The notes: generated from the sequence alone by a model not told the origin. DNA of 23,681 bases from VBDM01 sp035280025 (GCA_035280025.1 DATEGT010000114.1:1-23681); one strand, 5' to 3'; counted from the stretch's first letter, positions 8,065-16,546 are shown. Translations and numbers: made by a program.

Positions 8065-8826
8065 TCAAGCTTTCAGGAAGAATTCCATCTTGACTCCGGC
8101 CAGCTCGATCACGTCGTGATCGTTCAGGGCGTGGGCTTGCGCGTCGAGCGGCTTGCCGTTCACCACGGGAAAGCTCGCCCCTTCGACGTGAGTGATGAAG
8201 AAGCCCTGGGGCCTGCGCGTGATGACGGCCACCTGCACGCCCGGCTTGCCGAGCGTCGTAAGCGGCTTGGTGAGATCGAGCTCCTTGCCCGCGTTCGCGC
8301 CGGAGAGGAGTTGCAGAGCTGCGGATTTTTGAGGGGCACCGGCCGGCTTGGCCGACGCCGGAGGCATGGTGGTCGCCGGCCCCTGCCCGGCGGCCATCTC
8401 CGCTGGCTTCGCCGCGGCCGGCGCCTGCGCCGCGGCGGGAGCGGGTGCCGGTGCAGCGGGCCCGGGCGCAGGCTTGGCTGCGCCCGGGCGCAGCACCATG
8501 GTCTTCTCGAAATCGGCCGCCTTGGCCATTCCGGCGGAGGACTCGTTGACGTACTTGAGCTTGTACTTCCCCAGCTCGATGATGTCGTTGTTCTGCAGGA
8601 AATGCTTCTTGATCGACTGCCCGTTCACGACGGTCCCGTTGGTGCTCCCCAGGTCCTCGAGAAACGAGTCTTGAAGTATGGTGACAATGACGGCGTGCTC
8701 CCCGCTCACCGCTAGATTGTCGATCTGGATGTCGTTGTGCGGCTTGCGGCCGATGGTGGTACGTTCCTTGGTCAGGTTGATTTCCTTGAGAACCAAGCCG
8801 TCCATGCTCAGTATCAGCTTCGCCAT
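8065..8826 (-). CDS. Double FHA-domain protein with Ala/Pro linker
   Basis: A 253-residue phosphothreonine reader. The first FHA domain (about residues 5-95) has all binding motifs: Gly26-Arg27, Ser41-x-x-His44 and the STNG turn with Asn63. An EKTMVLRPG segment (Thr109) and an Ala/Pro-rich flexible linker (115-165) follow. The second FHA-like domain (about 170-253) keeps the NGKPL turn but lacks GR and SxxH, so it probably does not bind phosphopeptides. ATG at 8826 is chosen because it gives the typical first strand and has GAGGG eight bases upstream; longer in-frame extension reaches into the phosphatase gene. It lies 26 bases after the PP2C gene and 30 bases before the cyclase start, consistent with reading the phosphorylation state set by that kinase and phosphatase. 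Confidence 0.88.
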   Translation of the reverse strand: MAKLILSMDGLVLKEINLTKERTTIGRKPHNDIQIDNLAVSGEHAVIVTILQDSFLEDLGSTNGTVVNGQSIKKHFLQNNDIIELGKYKLKYVNESSAGMAKAADFEKTMVLRPGAAKPAPGPAAPAPAPAAAQAPAAAKPAEMAAGQGPATTMPPASAKPAGAPQKSAALQLLSGANAGKELDLTKPLTTLGKPGVQVAVITRRPQGFFITHVEGASFPVVNGKPLDAQAHALNDHDVIELAGVKMEFFLKA

Positions 8827-8852
8827 AGCAGTATCCCTCTGCTCAACTATTC

Positions 8853-9677
8853 CTATCTGAACCAGCCCATCATCTTGTCCACGATGCCGCGCGAAGCGGG
8901 GAATTCCCGCAGCACCCGGACGAGTATCACTGAGATATTGTCCCGGCCACCGTTGTCGTTTGCTGTCTGCACCAAATGCTGGGCACACAGCTTCAGATTG
9001 GAGCTCAGCGTATGGAGCGCCAGGCCGATGTCCTCGTCGCCCACCATATCACAAAGGCCGTCGGAACAGAGCAGATAGATGTCTCCCGGCAGCGTCTCAT
9101 GGTCGTGGATCTCCGGCTCGACAATCGGGTCGATGCCCAGAGCGCGCGTGACCAGGTTCTTGTTCTGCGATTGCTTTGCCTGCTGCGGGGTTATCACCCC
9201 GCTGTCGATCTGCTCTTGCAGAAGGGAATGATCCTTGGTGATCTGCTTGAGCTCGTCGCCTCTCATCCGGTAGAGACGCGAATCGCCGATGTGCGCGACC
9301 GTCATCTTGTTGTCGTAGAACAAGGCGACGACGAGGGTCGTTCCCATGCCGGCGTATTGAGGCTGGCTTTGCGCCGCCTGGTAGATGGAAGTGTTTGCCT
9401 TGGCGATCTGCTCGTGCAGCAGCTGGTGAGCGACCAGCTGGCCGCTGGCCGCGTCGGTTTCGTTCGGCGTCCTCCTCTCCAGGAGCTGCTGCAGCTCGGT
9501 AATGATCACCGTCGTCGCCATGCCGCTCGCCACTTCGCCCGCGTTGTATCCCCCCATCCCGTCGGCGAGCACGACCAGCCCCTTCTCCCCGTCTGAGGCG
9601 ATCGAATCCTCGTTGTGAGCCCGCACCATGCCGGGATCGGTGAAGCTCGCGATCTCCAGCGCCCCGGACAAGGTCAT
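8853..9677 (-). CDS. PP2C-family Ser/Thr protein phosphatase
   Basis: A 274-residue soluble metal-dependent phosphatase of the bacterial PP2C/Stp type. The metal and catalytic motifs are in order: HNED (Asp24), LADGMGG (Asp39), GMGTTL, HIGDSR (Asp132), CSDGL (Asp206) and GRDNIS (Asp246). The length is typical of a bare PP2C domain with no membrane segment. The start at 9677 gives the usual beta-strand followed by DPGMVRAHNED. It lies 15 bases after the kinase stop, and no strong ribosome site precedes it, so translation may be coupled to the kinase. The expected role is to reverse phosphorylation by the CHASE2 kinase and reset the FHA switch. Confidence 0.93.
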   Translation of the reverse strand: MTLSGALEIASFTDPGMVRAHNEDSIASDGEKGLVVLADGMGGYNAGEVASGMATTVIITELQQLLERRTPNETDAASGQLVAHQLLHEQIAKANTSIYQAAQSQPQYAGMGTTLVVALFYDNKMTVAHIGDSRLYRMRGDELKQITKDHSLLQEQIDSGVITPQQAKQSQNKNLVTRALGIDPIVEPEIHDHETLPGDIYLLCSDGLCDMVGDEDIGLALHTLSSNLKLCAQHLVQTANDNGGRDNISVILVRVLREFPASRGIVDKMMGWFR

Positions 9678-9692
9678 GGTCTTTGGCTCGAC

Positions 9693-12269
9693 TCAGAGGG
9701 TAATGTCGACCCCGGTGCCGGCTGCCGCAGCGCCGGTTCCGCCCAGAGCGGCCCGCAATTCGAACGCGAATTCTTCGCCCGTCTGGTACCGCTGGTCGGC
9801 CTCTTTCGACATCGCCTTGTCGAGAAAGGCGACGAACGCCGGAGGAAGCGCGGAATTTTGCTTCAGGATGTCCGGGGCATGCTCGTTGGCGATCTTGTAC
9901 ATGAGCTGCGCCATCGATTCCCCTTTGAAGGGGAGCTCACCGCAGGAGAGCTGGTACAGGCTGACGGCCAGGGAAAACAGGTCGCTGCGCCCGTCGATCT
10001 TCTTTCCCTGCAGCTGCTCCGGCGACATGTACGACGGCGTTCCCAGGACCATGCCGGTCTTGGTCTTCGAGGAGTCGGTGATCCTGGCGATGCCGAAGTC
10101 GGTCACCTTGACCACGTCGTTTTCGATCTCGTACATCACGTTCGCGGGCTTGACGTCGCGGTGCACGACGTTGTGCTTGTGGGCGTATCCGAGAGCGTCG
10201 GCGACCCGCGCCACGATGGACACGACCTTCTCCAGAGGGAGAGTGCCGCCGGGTTTGGTATAGGGGATCAGGTCCTTGCCCTTCAGGAGCTCCATCGCAA
10301 TGTAGCAGAGGTCATGCTCCTCGCCCGCATCGAAGATGGTGACGATGTTCGGATGGCTCAACCGTCCCGCCGTTTCCGCCTCGCGGAAGAAACGCTCCTT
10401 CACCTCGGCCAGCTCGTCCGGCTCGAACTCCTGGGACAGCGCCATCGTCTTGATGGCGACGACGCGGCCGATCTTGGGATCCCTGCCCAGGTAGACGACA
10501 CCCATCGCGCCCTTGCCGAGCTCCTTTTCAACCTGGTAGCGCCCGAGCATGGGCTTCTCGGTCCCGCCGCCGAGCGCCAGGGCGCCGCCGGGATGGGCCG
10601 TCGTGCCGCCCAGAATGACCGTCTCGGACATCTGCTTGGCGCGCGAGAGCTTCGCCTCCAGGTCGCGAAACTTCGGATTGTGGCCGGCCATGTAGCCGAA
10701 CACCGCTTCGGCCTTGTTGAACTGCCGCTTGCGCTCGAAGTCCAGCGCGAGGTTGTACAGATTGTCCATCACGGTGTCGTCGAGCGGCACCTTGCGGAAA
10801 TAGTCGAACGCCATGTCGAGCTGCCCCTGGCCCTGGAACGCCAGGCCGAGCATGCGTGCGTTGGCGGCGGATTGCGCGTCGGAGACTTCCTTGCCGCGCT
10901 CGGTGACCATGAACCGCTTGGTCACGAGCAGCACGTGCCCCACGACGAGAAGCGACAGGGGCAGCATGAACTGCAGCCATACCCCCTGGCCGGTCATGAG
11001 CACGAAGTGAGCGGCGAGCAGCGCCGCGACGATGCCGGCGGTGACGCCCGCCCCGACCCCTGCTGACAGGCGCGGAAGCAGCGCGATCAGATAGGCGGCG
11101 ATGACCAGGAAAACGAGCCTCTCGGCGATCCAGCCCCACGTCGGCACGACGAAGAAGTGTCCCTGCAGGAGCGACGATACGGTGTGCGCGAGCAGCTCGA
11201 CCGAGGGTGTCGCTGCGTTCACCGGAGTCACGAACATGCTGCCGACCCCGGCGGCGGTCGGACCGATGAGGACGATCTTGTCGCGGTACTTCTCGGCCGG
11301 AATCTTGCCGCTCGCCACGTCGTAGAAGGAGTCCTCCGGAATCGCCGGGCTGCCCCCCCGGTCCTTGTAGAAGTATGTGAACATCTGCATCTGCGGATCG
11401 GCGCTCACCTTGAAGTTGCCGATCTGCAGCGCCTCTCCGGGCCGGATCTGAATGTCTTTTGCGGTAAGGTTCAGGCTCCTCGCGACCAGCATCGCGGCGA
11501 GGGACGGATAGAACTCGTTGTAATAGTTCACGGCAAGCGCTTCGGTGCGGATCGCTCCGTCCACGTCGGGCACCGCGTTCAGGTGCGCCACGGCTGCGGC
11601 CGCGCTTCCCAGGCTTTCCACTACCGGTACTTCGACTCCGTTCGTGGCGAGCGCCATGTTGTCCTCGCCCTTGCCCTGGATCGACAGCGCGTTCTTCCGC
11701 ACGAAATCGGGCAAGGGCTTGTCGGGTCTGCCCAGCGGCTCCCCGAACGTGAACAGCATCGGCAGCACTACGTTGCCCGCCTTGGCGAGGCTGTCCGCGA
11801 GCTTGCGGTCGGTGTTGAGCGCGCTCTCGGCTTCCTGAAGGGTCGCACCCATCTCGAGAACTTCAGGCGATACGCCGCGGGGTGGAGAGCTCGCATCCGC
11901 GCCCGGCGGAACGATCTTGTGGTAGGTCTCGAGCAGGCGGTTCACGTAGGCGAGCCCCGGATCTATCTGAGGCTCGGAGAAGAACACCGTGTATCCGACG
12001 ACCTTCGCCTTCGCGTTCGCGAGGCGCTCGATCATCTTCGCGTGAATCTCGCGCGACCAGGGCCAGCGGCCGATGTTGTCGATGCTCTGCTTGTCGATCG
12101 CGATGATCGCGACCTTGTCGGACGGCATCCGCGAGGACGCCCTGACGCCCCAGTCGTAGGCGGAACGCTCCAGGCTCTGGATCAGCTGGGAGCCCCCGGC
12201 GAACAGCAGCACGAGCGACACCACCAGACCGAGGAACCAGTCCTTTTTCCAGAAGCCCGTTTTGCTCAT
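9693..12269 (-). CDS. CHASE2 sensor - TPR - Ser/Thr protein kinase
   Basis: An 858-residue membrane kinase with sensor first and kinase last. Residues about 11-30 form a first membrane helix. About 50-370 form an extracytoplasmic CHASE2 domain with GRWPWSR and VFFSEP, also found in the neighbouring cyclase. About 378-450 hold further membrane helices. About 470-545 form TPR-like helices. The kinase domain (about 576-840) is complete: GKGAMG P-loop, VAIK Lys607, HRDVKPAN with Asp705, DFG at 724-726, and GTPSYMSPE. Several Thr/Ser lie in the activation loop (731-738). The ATG at 12269 follows GGGAGAGG. It is the first gene of a six-gene unit and probably receives the external signal. The CHASE2 ligand is not known from sequence. 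Confidence 0.93.
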   Translation of the reverse strand: MSKTGFWKKDWFLGLVVSLVLLFAGGSQLIQSLERSAYDWGVRASSRMPSDKVAIIAIDKQSIDNIGRWPWSREIHAKMIERLANAKAKVVGYTVFFSEPQIDPGLAYVNRLLETYHKIVPPGADASSPPRGVSPEVLEMGATLQEAESALNTDRKLADSLAKAGNVVLPMLFTFGEPLGRPDKPLPDFVRKNALSIQGKGEDNMALATNGVEVPVVESLGSAAAAVAHLNAVPDVDGAIRTEALAVNYYNEFYPSLAAMLVARSLNLTAKDIQIRPGEALQIGNFKVSADPQMQMFTYFYKDRGGSPAIPEDSFYDVASGKIPAEKYRDKIVLIGPTAAGVGSMFVTPVNAATPSVELLAHTVSSLLQGHFFVVPTWGWIAERLVFLVIAAYLIALLPRLSAGVGAGVTAGIVAALLAAHFVLMTGQGVWLQFMLPLSLLVVGHVLLVTKRFMVTERGKEVSDAQSAANARMLGLAFQGQGQLDMAFDYFRKVPLDDTVMDNLYNLALDFERKRQFNKAEAVFGYMAGHNPKFRDLEAKLSRAKQMSETVILGGTTAHPGGALALGGGTEKPMLGRYQVEKELGKGAMGVVYLGRDPKIGRVVAIKTMALSQEFEPDELAEVKERFFREAETAGRLSHPNIVTIFDAGEEHDLCYIAMELLKGKDLIPYTKPGGTLPLEKVVSIVARVADALGYAHKHNVVHRDVKPANVMYEIENDVVKVTDFGIARITDSSKTKTGMVLGTPSYMSPEQLQGKKIDGRSDLFSLAVSLYQLSCGELPFKGESMAQLMYKIANEHAPDILKQNSALPPAFVAFLDKAMSKEADQRYQTGEEFAFELRAALGGTGAAAAGTGVDITL

Positions 12270-12330
12270 CGCCTCTCCCGCTTGTTCTTATTATTGTTTG
12301 GCGAGGGAAATGCCCCCGTTTCGCACTCGC

Positions 12331-12336
12331 ATTCTA
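12331..12336 (-). promoter_or_regulatory. Possible -10 element of the signalling operon
   Basis: TAGAAT on the minus strand matches the sigma-70 consensus at five of six bases and lies 61 bases before the kinase start. No good -35 hexamer is at 17 bases, so this is a weak call. Confidence 0.28.
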
Positions 12337-12433
12337 CGCTACCCACTTTCTCCGTTTCCGGCCGGGCCCGACCTCGGGGTCTACGGCCAGAAGCTTCCCA
12401 AGATGCGATAAGTTGCTGAATAAACAGAATCCT

Positions 12434-12464
12434 GGGCGGCATTCTTGCAGTGAATGCTGGGCCC
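12434..12464 (-). terminator. Inverted repeat after the oxc operon, possible terminator
   Basis: GCATTC (12439-12444) and GAATGC (12452-12457) pair across a seven-base loop, and outer GGGC/GCCC arms extend the stem through a small asymmetric internal loop. It lies about 50 bases past the formyltransferase stop in the 245-base gap between the oxalate and signalling operons. No T-run follows. It could equally be a protein-binding palindrome; nothing else was seen in this gap apart from the -10-like element near 12331. Confidence 0.38.
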
Positions 12465-12514
12465 GTCAAATCCTGCCGGGAGCCCGCCGTAGGGCGACGG
12501 GGTGAGGGAGTGGG

Positions 12515-13447
12515 CTAGCTGCCGAGCAGCGCGCCCGAGGCAATGCCGTTCTGCGAGACGAATTCCGAAGCGGAGACCTTCTTGCCGTCTTCGTGCTTCG
12601 CCTTGAGGACCTCGATCCGGCCTCCCTGGCCGGTGACGAAGAAGCTTTGCGCGCCGATCTCCGAGATCTCGCCGACCTTGCCCTTCACTGCCCCGAACGT
12701 GCGCACCAGATGCTTGCGGGCGTCGAAGATCTGGACCTTCTTGCCGTTGAGCGTGGTCCAGGCGCCCGGAGCGGGGTTGCAGCCGCGAACGAGGTTGTAG
12801 GTGAAATCGACGTGGTTCGCCCAGTTGATCTTCGATTCGGCGGCGCGGCACCAGCCTTCGTAGCTCGCCTGGTTCTCGTCTTGCACGGCCTCTTTGTGCT
12901 TGCCCGCGGTCACCAGGTCCGCCGCTTCGAGCATCGCCTTCACACCCATGGGAAAGAGGCGGTCGAAATACACGCTACCCAGGGTGTCGTCGGGACTGAT
13001 CGGCGTCTCCTTCTGCAGGATCACCGGGCCTTCGTCGAGTCCGTCGTTCGGCCGGAAGATCGTCAGCCCGGTTTTGACGTCGCCGCGGATGATCGGCCAG
13101 TTGATCGAGCTCGGGCCCCGGTACTTGGGCAGCAGCGACGGGTGGTACTGGATCGTGCCTTTCTTCGGGATGTTCACGAAATCCTGCGGGGCGAATTGCA
13201 GCACGTAGGCCATGACCCCGAGGTCAACGCCGAGCGAGCGCATCGTATCGTGCGCCTGTTTGTCCCGCAGCGAAGGGAACTGGAACACCTTCACGCCCTT
13301 TTCCTGCGCGGCCACCCTGAGCACGTCGGCCTTGGCGCCCTCCTTCTCCGGGGCGCAGAACACGCCGGCGACCTGGTCGCCGCGAGCGAGAAACGCCTCG
13401 AGCACCGCCTTGCCGAAATCCTGCTGGCCGATGATGGCTATTTTCAT
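12515..13447 (-). CDS. Stand-alone formyltransferase / 10-formyl-THF hydrolase-like protein
   Basis: A 310-residue protein of the methionyl-tRNA formyltransferase / 10-formyltetrahydrofolate dehydrogenase N-domain family. The N-terminus MKIAIIGQQDFG and the block YHPSLLP...YRGPSSINW resemble the hydrolase domain of ALDH1L1. His102 and Asp138 correspond in spacing (36 residues) to its catalytic His106 and Asp142. A C-terminal Fmt_C-like domain contains RGCNPAPGAW. ATG at 13447 lies two bases after the frc stop, so it is translationally coupled to oxc-frc. Because that pathway makes formyl-CoA and formate, a role in moving formyl groups to or from tetrahydrofolate is likely; the actual donor and acceptor are not shown. 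True fmt (Met-tRNA formylation) is less likely because no def or ribosomal genes are nearby and a paralogue exists in the same window. Confidence 0.85.
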   Translation of the reverse strand: MKIAIIGQQDFGKAVLEAFLARGDQVAGVFCAPEKEGAKADVLRVAAQEKGVKVFQFPSLRDKQAHDTMRSLGVDLGVMAYVLQFAPQDFVNIPKKGTIQYHPSLLPKYRGPSSINWPIIRGDVKTGLTIFRPNDGLDEGPVILQKETPISPDDTLGSVYFDRLFPMGVKAMLEAADLVTAGKHKEAVQDENQASYEGWCRAAESKINWANHVDFTYNLVRGCNPAPGAWTTLNGKKVQIFDARKHLVRTFGAVKGKVGEISEIGAQSFFVTGQGGRIEVLKAKHEDGKKVSASEFVSQNGIASGALLGS

Positions 13448-13449
13448 CC

Positions 13450-14721
13450 TTACGCGGCCTTTTTCGGAGGGATCGAGAACGCGCCCGCCTGCTTCAGGCC
13501 GGCGACCTTGGATTCGTCGTACCCGAGAACCTCCTTCAGGATCTCGTCGGTGTGTTCGCCGAGCATCGGGGATCGCCTGATCGCCGCGGGCGAGGCCGAG
13601 AGCTTGATCGGCATGCCGACGTTGTACCACTTGCCCCGCTTGGGGTGATCGAGCTCAACCCACATGTCGCGCCCGCGCACGTGCTCGTCCGTGGCGAGGT
13701 CCTCGGTGGACATGATCGGGCCGCAGGGCACGTCCAGCGGATTCAGGATCGCCATCAACTCCCGCTTGGTGTACTTCTCGGCGAACTTGTTGAGCAGCGT
13801 CCAGACGAGATCCTGGTTCTTCCGCCGCTCGCCGATCGTCGCCACGCGCGGATCGGTCGCGAGATCGGGGACCCCGACATCCGGGCCGATGCGCTTCGCG
13901 AGGTCTTCCCATACCGCCTCCTGCACGACCACGTAGAGCCAGTCGTTCGCCCCGTGAGGCTTGCAGTGAACGGCGTTGCCGAGCTGGCCGCCGCCCGAGT
14001 CGTTGCCGGCGCGCGGCACGTCGCCCATGTTCTGGTAGGTCGGCACCGAGTATTCGGAGAGGGCTCCGCGCGTCAGGCGCTGGTGGTCGCGGAACTTCAC
14101 GCGGCACAGATTCATCACGCCGTCCATCATCGCCACTTCGACGTACTGCCCCTCCCCGGTCCTCTCCGCCTGGCGCAACGCGGCGAGCAAGCCGATCGCA
14201 AGGTGCAGCCCAGTGCCCGAGTCGCCGATCTGGGCGCCCGTCACGAAGGGCGGCCCGTCGGGAACGCCCGTGGTGCTCATTGCGCCGCCCATCGCCTGCG
14301 CGACGTTCTCGTAGGCCTTGAAGTCGGCGTACGGCCCGGAGGAACCGAAGCCCTTGATCGAGCCCATCACGATCTTGGGATTGAGCTCGTGGATCTTCTC
14401 CCACGTGAAGCCGAAGCGGTCGAGCACGCCCGGCCCGAAGTTCTCCATGATGATGTCGCATTTCTTCAGGAGATCGACGAACACCGTCTTGCCCTCGGGG
14501 CTCTTCATGTTCACGGTGATCGAGCGCTTGTTGCAGTTGAGCATCGTGAAATAGAGCGAATCGGCGTTGGGGACGTCGCGCAACTGCCCGCGCGTGGCGT
14601 CGCCCTGCGGGTTCTCGAACTTGATCACGTCCGCGCCCATCCAGGCCAACAGCTGCGAGCAGGTCGGGCCCGCCTGGACGTGCGTCATGTCGAGGATGCG
14701 GACTCCTTTGAGAGCTTGCAT
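13450..14721 (-). CDS. frc: Formyl-CoA:oxalate CoA-transferase
   Basis: A 423-residue class III CoA-transferase that moves CoA from formyl-CoA to oxalate, giving oxalyl-CoA and formate. The N-terminus LKGVRILDMTHVQAGPTC is typical, with Gln16 in HVQAG. The catalytic Asp is Asp167 in AQIGDSGTG, matching Asp169 of the Oxalobacter formigenes enzyme. A glycine loop, SGGGQ, is present near residues 260-265. The ATG at 14721 is two bases after the oxc stop, and the gene ends two bases before the next start. Direct coupling to oxc supports oxalate as substrate over other class III family substrates such as carnitine or succinate. A longer in-frame extension into oxc was rejected. Confidence 0.93.
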   Translation of the reverse strand: MQALKGVRILDMTHVQAGPTCSQLLAWMGADVIKFENPQGDATRGQLRDVPNADSLYFTMLNCNKRSITVNMKSPEGKTVFVDLLKKCDIIMENFGPGVLDRFGFTWEKIHELNPKIVMGSIKGFGSSGPYADFKAYENVAQAMGGAMSTTGVPDGPPFVTGAQIGDSGTGLHLAIGLLAALRQAERTGEGQYVEVAMMDGVMNLCRVKFRDHQRLTRGALSEYSVPTYQNMGDVPRAGNDSGGGQLGNAVHCKPHGANDWLYVVVQEAVWEDLAKRIGPDVGVPDLATDPRVATIGERRKNQDLVWTLLNKFAEKYTKRELMAILNPLDVPCGPIMSTEDLATDEHVRGRDMWVELDHPKRGKWYNVGMPIKLSASPAAIRRSPMLGEHTDEILKEVLGYDESKVAGLKQAGAFSIPPKKAA

Positions 14722-14723
14722 GG

Positions 14724-16481
14724 CTACTTCTTCTTTCCGGCGTTCGGATTCAGGCTGGTGATGCGGCCGCTCTCGGTGCCGGCGGTCTCGTCGATCACGG
14801 CGTTGATGAGAGCGGGCTTCTTCGAGCGGATGGCGTCTTCCATCGCGCGCCGAAGCTCCGCGGGAGTCGTGGCGTTCGCGCCCGTGCCGCCGAACGCCTC
14901 GATCAGCTTGTCGTAGCGCGCGCCCTTGACGAACACCGTGGGCGCGACGTCGGGGCCGCCGGTTGGGTTGATGTCGGTGCCCTTGTAGACGCCGTTGTTG
15001 TTCATCACCACGATGCACACCGGCAGGTTGTAGCGGCAGATGGTCTCGACTTCCATGCCGGAAAAGCCGAAGGCGCTATCGCCCTCGATCGCGATCACCG
15101 GTTGCTTGGTGACCACGGCGGCGGCGACGCAGTACCCCATGCCGACGCCCATGATGCCCCAGGTGCCGACGTCGATGCGCTTCCGCGGCTTGTACATGTC
15201 GACAATGCTGCGCGTGAAGTCGAGCGCGTTCGCGCCCTCGTTGACGAGCATGGCGTCGGGGTTCGCCCTGACGATGTCGCGCACGACGTTCAGCGCACTG
15301 TGGAAGTTCATCGGCTTGGGATCCTTCCCCAACGTCTCGGCCATCTTGGTGACATTGGCGGTCTTCTTCTCGCGCACCGCATCAAGCCACTCGGCCGGCG
15401 GCCTGGGCAACGATCCGATGCCCGCGAGCAGCGCCGATACGCACGAGCCGATGTCGCCGACGAGGGGCGCGTCGATGCGAACGTTGCTGTCGGCCTCCTG
15501 CGGCGAAATGTCGATCTGGATGAACTTCTGGCCGCCCCAGTCCTTGTGTCCCTTGCCGCCCCAGGTCTTGCCCTTGCCGTGGGAGAGCAGCCAGTTGAGG
15601 CGGGCGCCGATCAAAACCACCACGTCGGCGCCGGGCAGCACGAACGAGCGCGCGGCGGACGCGCACTGCTCGTGCGTGTCCGGAAGCAGGCCCTTGGCCA
15701 TCGACATCGGCAGGTAGGGAATACCCGTCTTCTCCACCAGCGCCTTGATGTCCGCGTCCGCCTGCGCGTACGCGGCGCCCTTGCCGAGGATGATGAGCGG
15801 CTTCTTCGCGCTCCTGAGCAGGTCGAGCGCCCGCTTCACGGCATCGGGCGCGGGGATCTGCTTCGGCGCCGGATCGACGACCTTGATCAGCGAAGCCTTG
15901 CCGGCGGCCGCGTCGATGCTCTGCGCGAAGAGCTTGGCCGGCAGATCAAGGTAGACGCCGCCCGGGCGGCCGGAAACCGCCGCGCGGATCGCCCGCGCGA
16001 CGCCCACGCCGATATCCTCGATGTGCAGCACGCGGAACGCGGCCTTGGCGACGGGCTTGGCGACGGCGAGCTGGTCCATCTCTTCGTAGTCGCCCTGCTG
16101 GAGGTCGACGATTTCACGCTCGCTCGATCCGCTGATCATTATCATCGGGAAGCAGTTGACGGTGGCGTGGGCGAGCGCGTTGAGGCCGTTCAGGAACCCG
16201 GGCGCCGATACGGTCAGGCAGATCCCCGGCTTTTGCGTGAGGAAGCCGGCGATGGACGCGGCGTACCCCGCGTTCTGCTCGTGCCGGAAAGAAAGCACGC
16301 GCAGGCCCGCGGCCTGCGCGCGGCGGGTGAGATCGGTGATCGGGATGCCCGGAAGGCCGTAGATCGTGTCCAGGCCGTTCAGCTTGAGCGCCTCGATGAC
16401 CAGCTGAAAACCGTCTGTCATCGGCGACTGCGCTTCGGCTCCTACACCGGGAGTGGCGACTTGGGGTTCGACGGTGCCCAT
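14724..16481 (-). CDS. oxc: Oxalyl-CoA decarboxylase
   Basis: A 585-residue thiamine-diphosphate enzyme that decarboxylates oxalyl-CoA to formyl-CoA and CO2. It follows the Oxalobacter enzyme through most of its length: YGLPGIPITD, RHEQNAGYAASIAGF with Glu68, SAPGFLNG, GSSEREIVDLQQGDYEEMDQ (active-site Tyr/Glu near 132-134), LIGARLNWLLSHGKGKTW and the ThDP/Mg motif GDSAFGFSGMEVETICRYN (467-485) ending at NNNG. Compared with my recollection of that enzyme there is a short glycine-rich insertion near 308-317. The ATG at 16481 has AAGGAG at good spacing; about 20 residues precede the conserved core. It is first in the oxc-frc-formyltransferase operon and divergent from the Crp/Fnr-type gene. Confidence 0.96.
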   Translation of the reverse strand: MGTVEPQVATPGVGAEAQSPMTDGFQLVIEALKLNGLDTIYGLPGIPITDLTRRAQAAGLRVLSFRHEQNAGYAASIAGFLTQKPGICLTVSAPGFLNGLNALAHATVNCFPMIMISGSSEREIVDLQQGDYEEMDQLAVAKPVAKAAFRVLHIEDIGVGVARAIRAAVSGRPGGVYLDLPAKLFAQSIDAAAGKASLIKVVDPAPKQIPAPDAVKRALDLLRSAKKPLIILGKGAAYAQADADIKALVEKTGIPYLPMSMAKGLLPDTHEQCASAARSFVLPGADVVVLIGARLNWLLSHGKGKTWGGKGHKDWGGQKFIQIDISPQEADSNVRIDAPLVGDIGSCVSALLAGIGSLPRPPAEWLDAVREKKTANVTKMAETLGKDPKPMNFHSALNVVRDIVRANPDAMLVNEGANALDFTRSIVDMYKPRKRIDVGTWGIMGVGMGYCVAAAVVTKQPVIAIEGDSAFGFSGMEVETICRYNLPVCIVVMNNNGVYKGTDINPTGGPDVAPTVFVKGARYDKLIEAFGGTGANATTPAELRRAMEDAIRSKKPALINAVIDETAGTESGRITSLNPNAGKKK

Positions 16482-16540
16482 GATGGTCTCCTTGCGTGGG
16501 TCGGACCGCAGGCCGCGGTCTCCAAATTTCGAACCTGAAA

Positions 16541-16546
16541 AGTCTA
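16541..16546 (-). promoter_or_regulatory. Predicted -10 of the oxc promoter
   Basis: TAGACT on the minus strand, exactly 22 bases downstream of the 14-base operator. Transcription would start near 16534, giving a leader of about 53 bases and placing the operator centre at -41.5. The same spacing occurs at the tctC-like promoter. No -35 consensus is needed in class II activation. Confidence 0.6.

Noticed and set aside
8090..8112. Third operator-like sequence beginning TTGACTCCGG
   Set aside because: Only the left arm matches; the right arm GTCAA is missing and the site is inside the FHA coding sequence.
8348..8500. Low-complexity Ala/Pro-coding stretch as a DNA repeat
   Set aside because: It is the flexible linker of the double-FHA protein, with no regular repeat unit.
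7402..8715. 437-codon plus-strand frame opposite cyclase and FHA genes
   Set aside because: Antisense shadow of two genes with clear domains; its composition is typical of mirrored high-GC coding.
13450..15018. 522-codon version of frc starting inside oxc
   Set aside because: The extra 99 residues are an out-of-frame Arg/His-rich reading of oxc; the conserved N-terminus starts at 14721.
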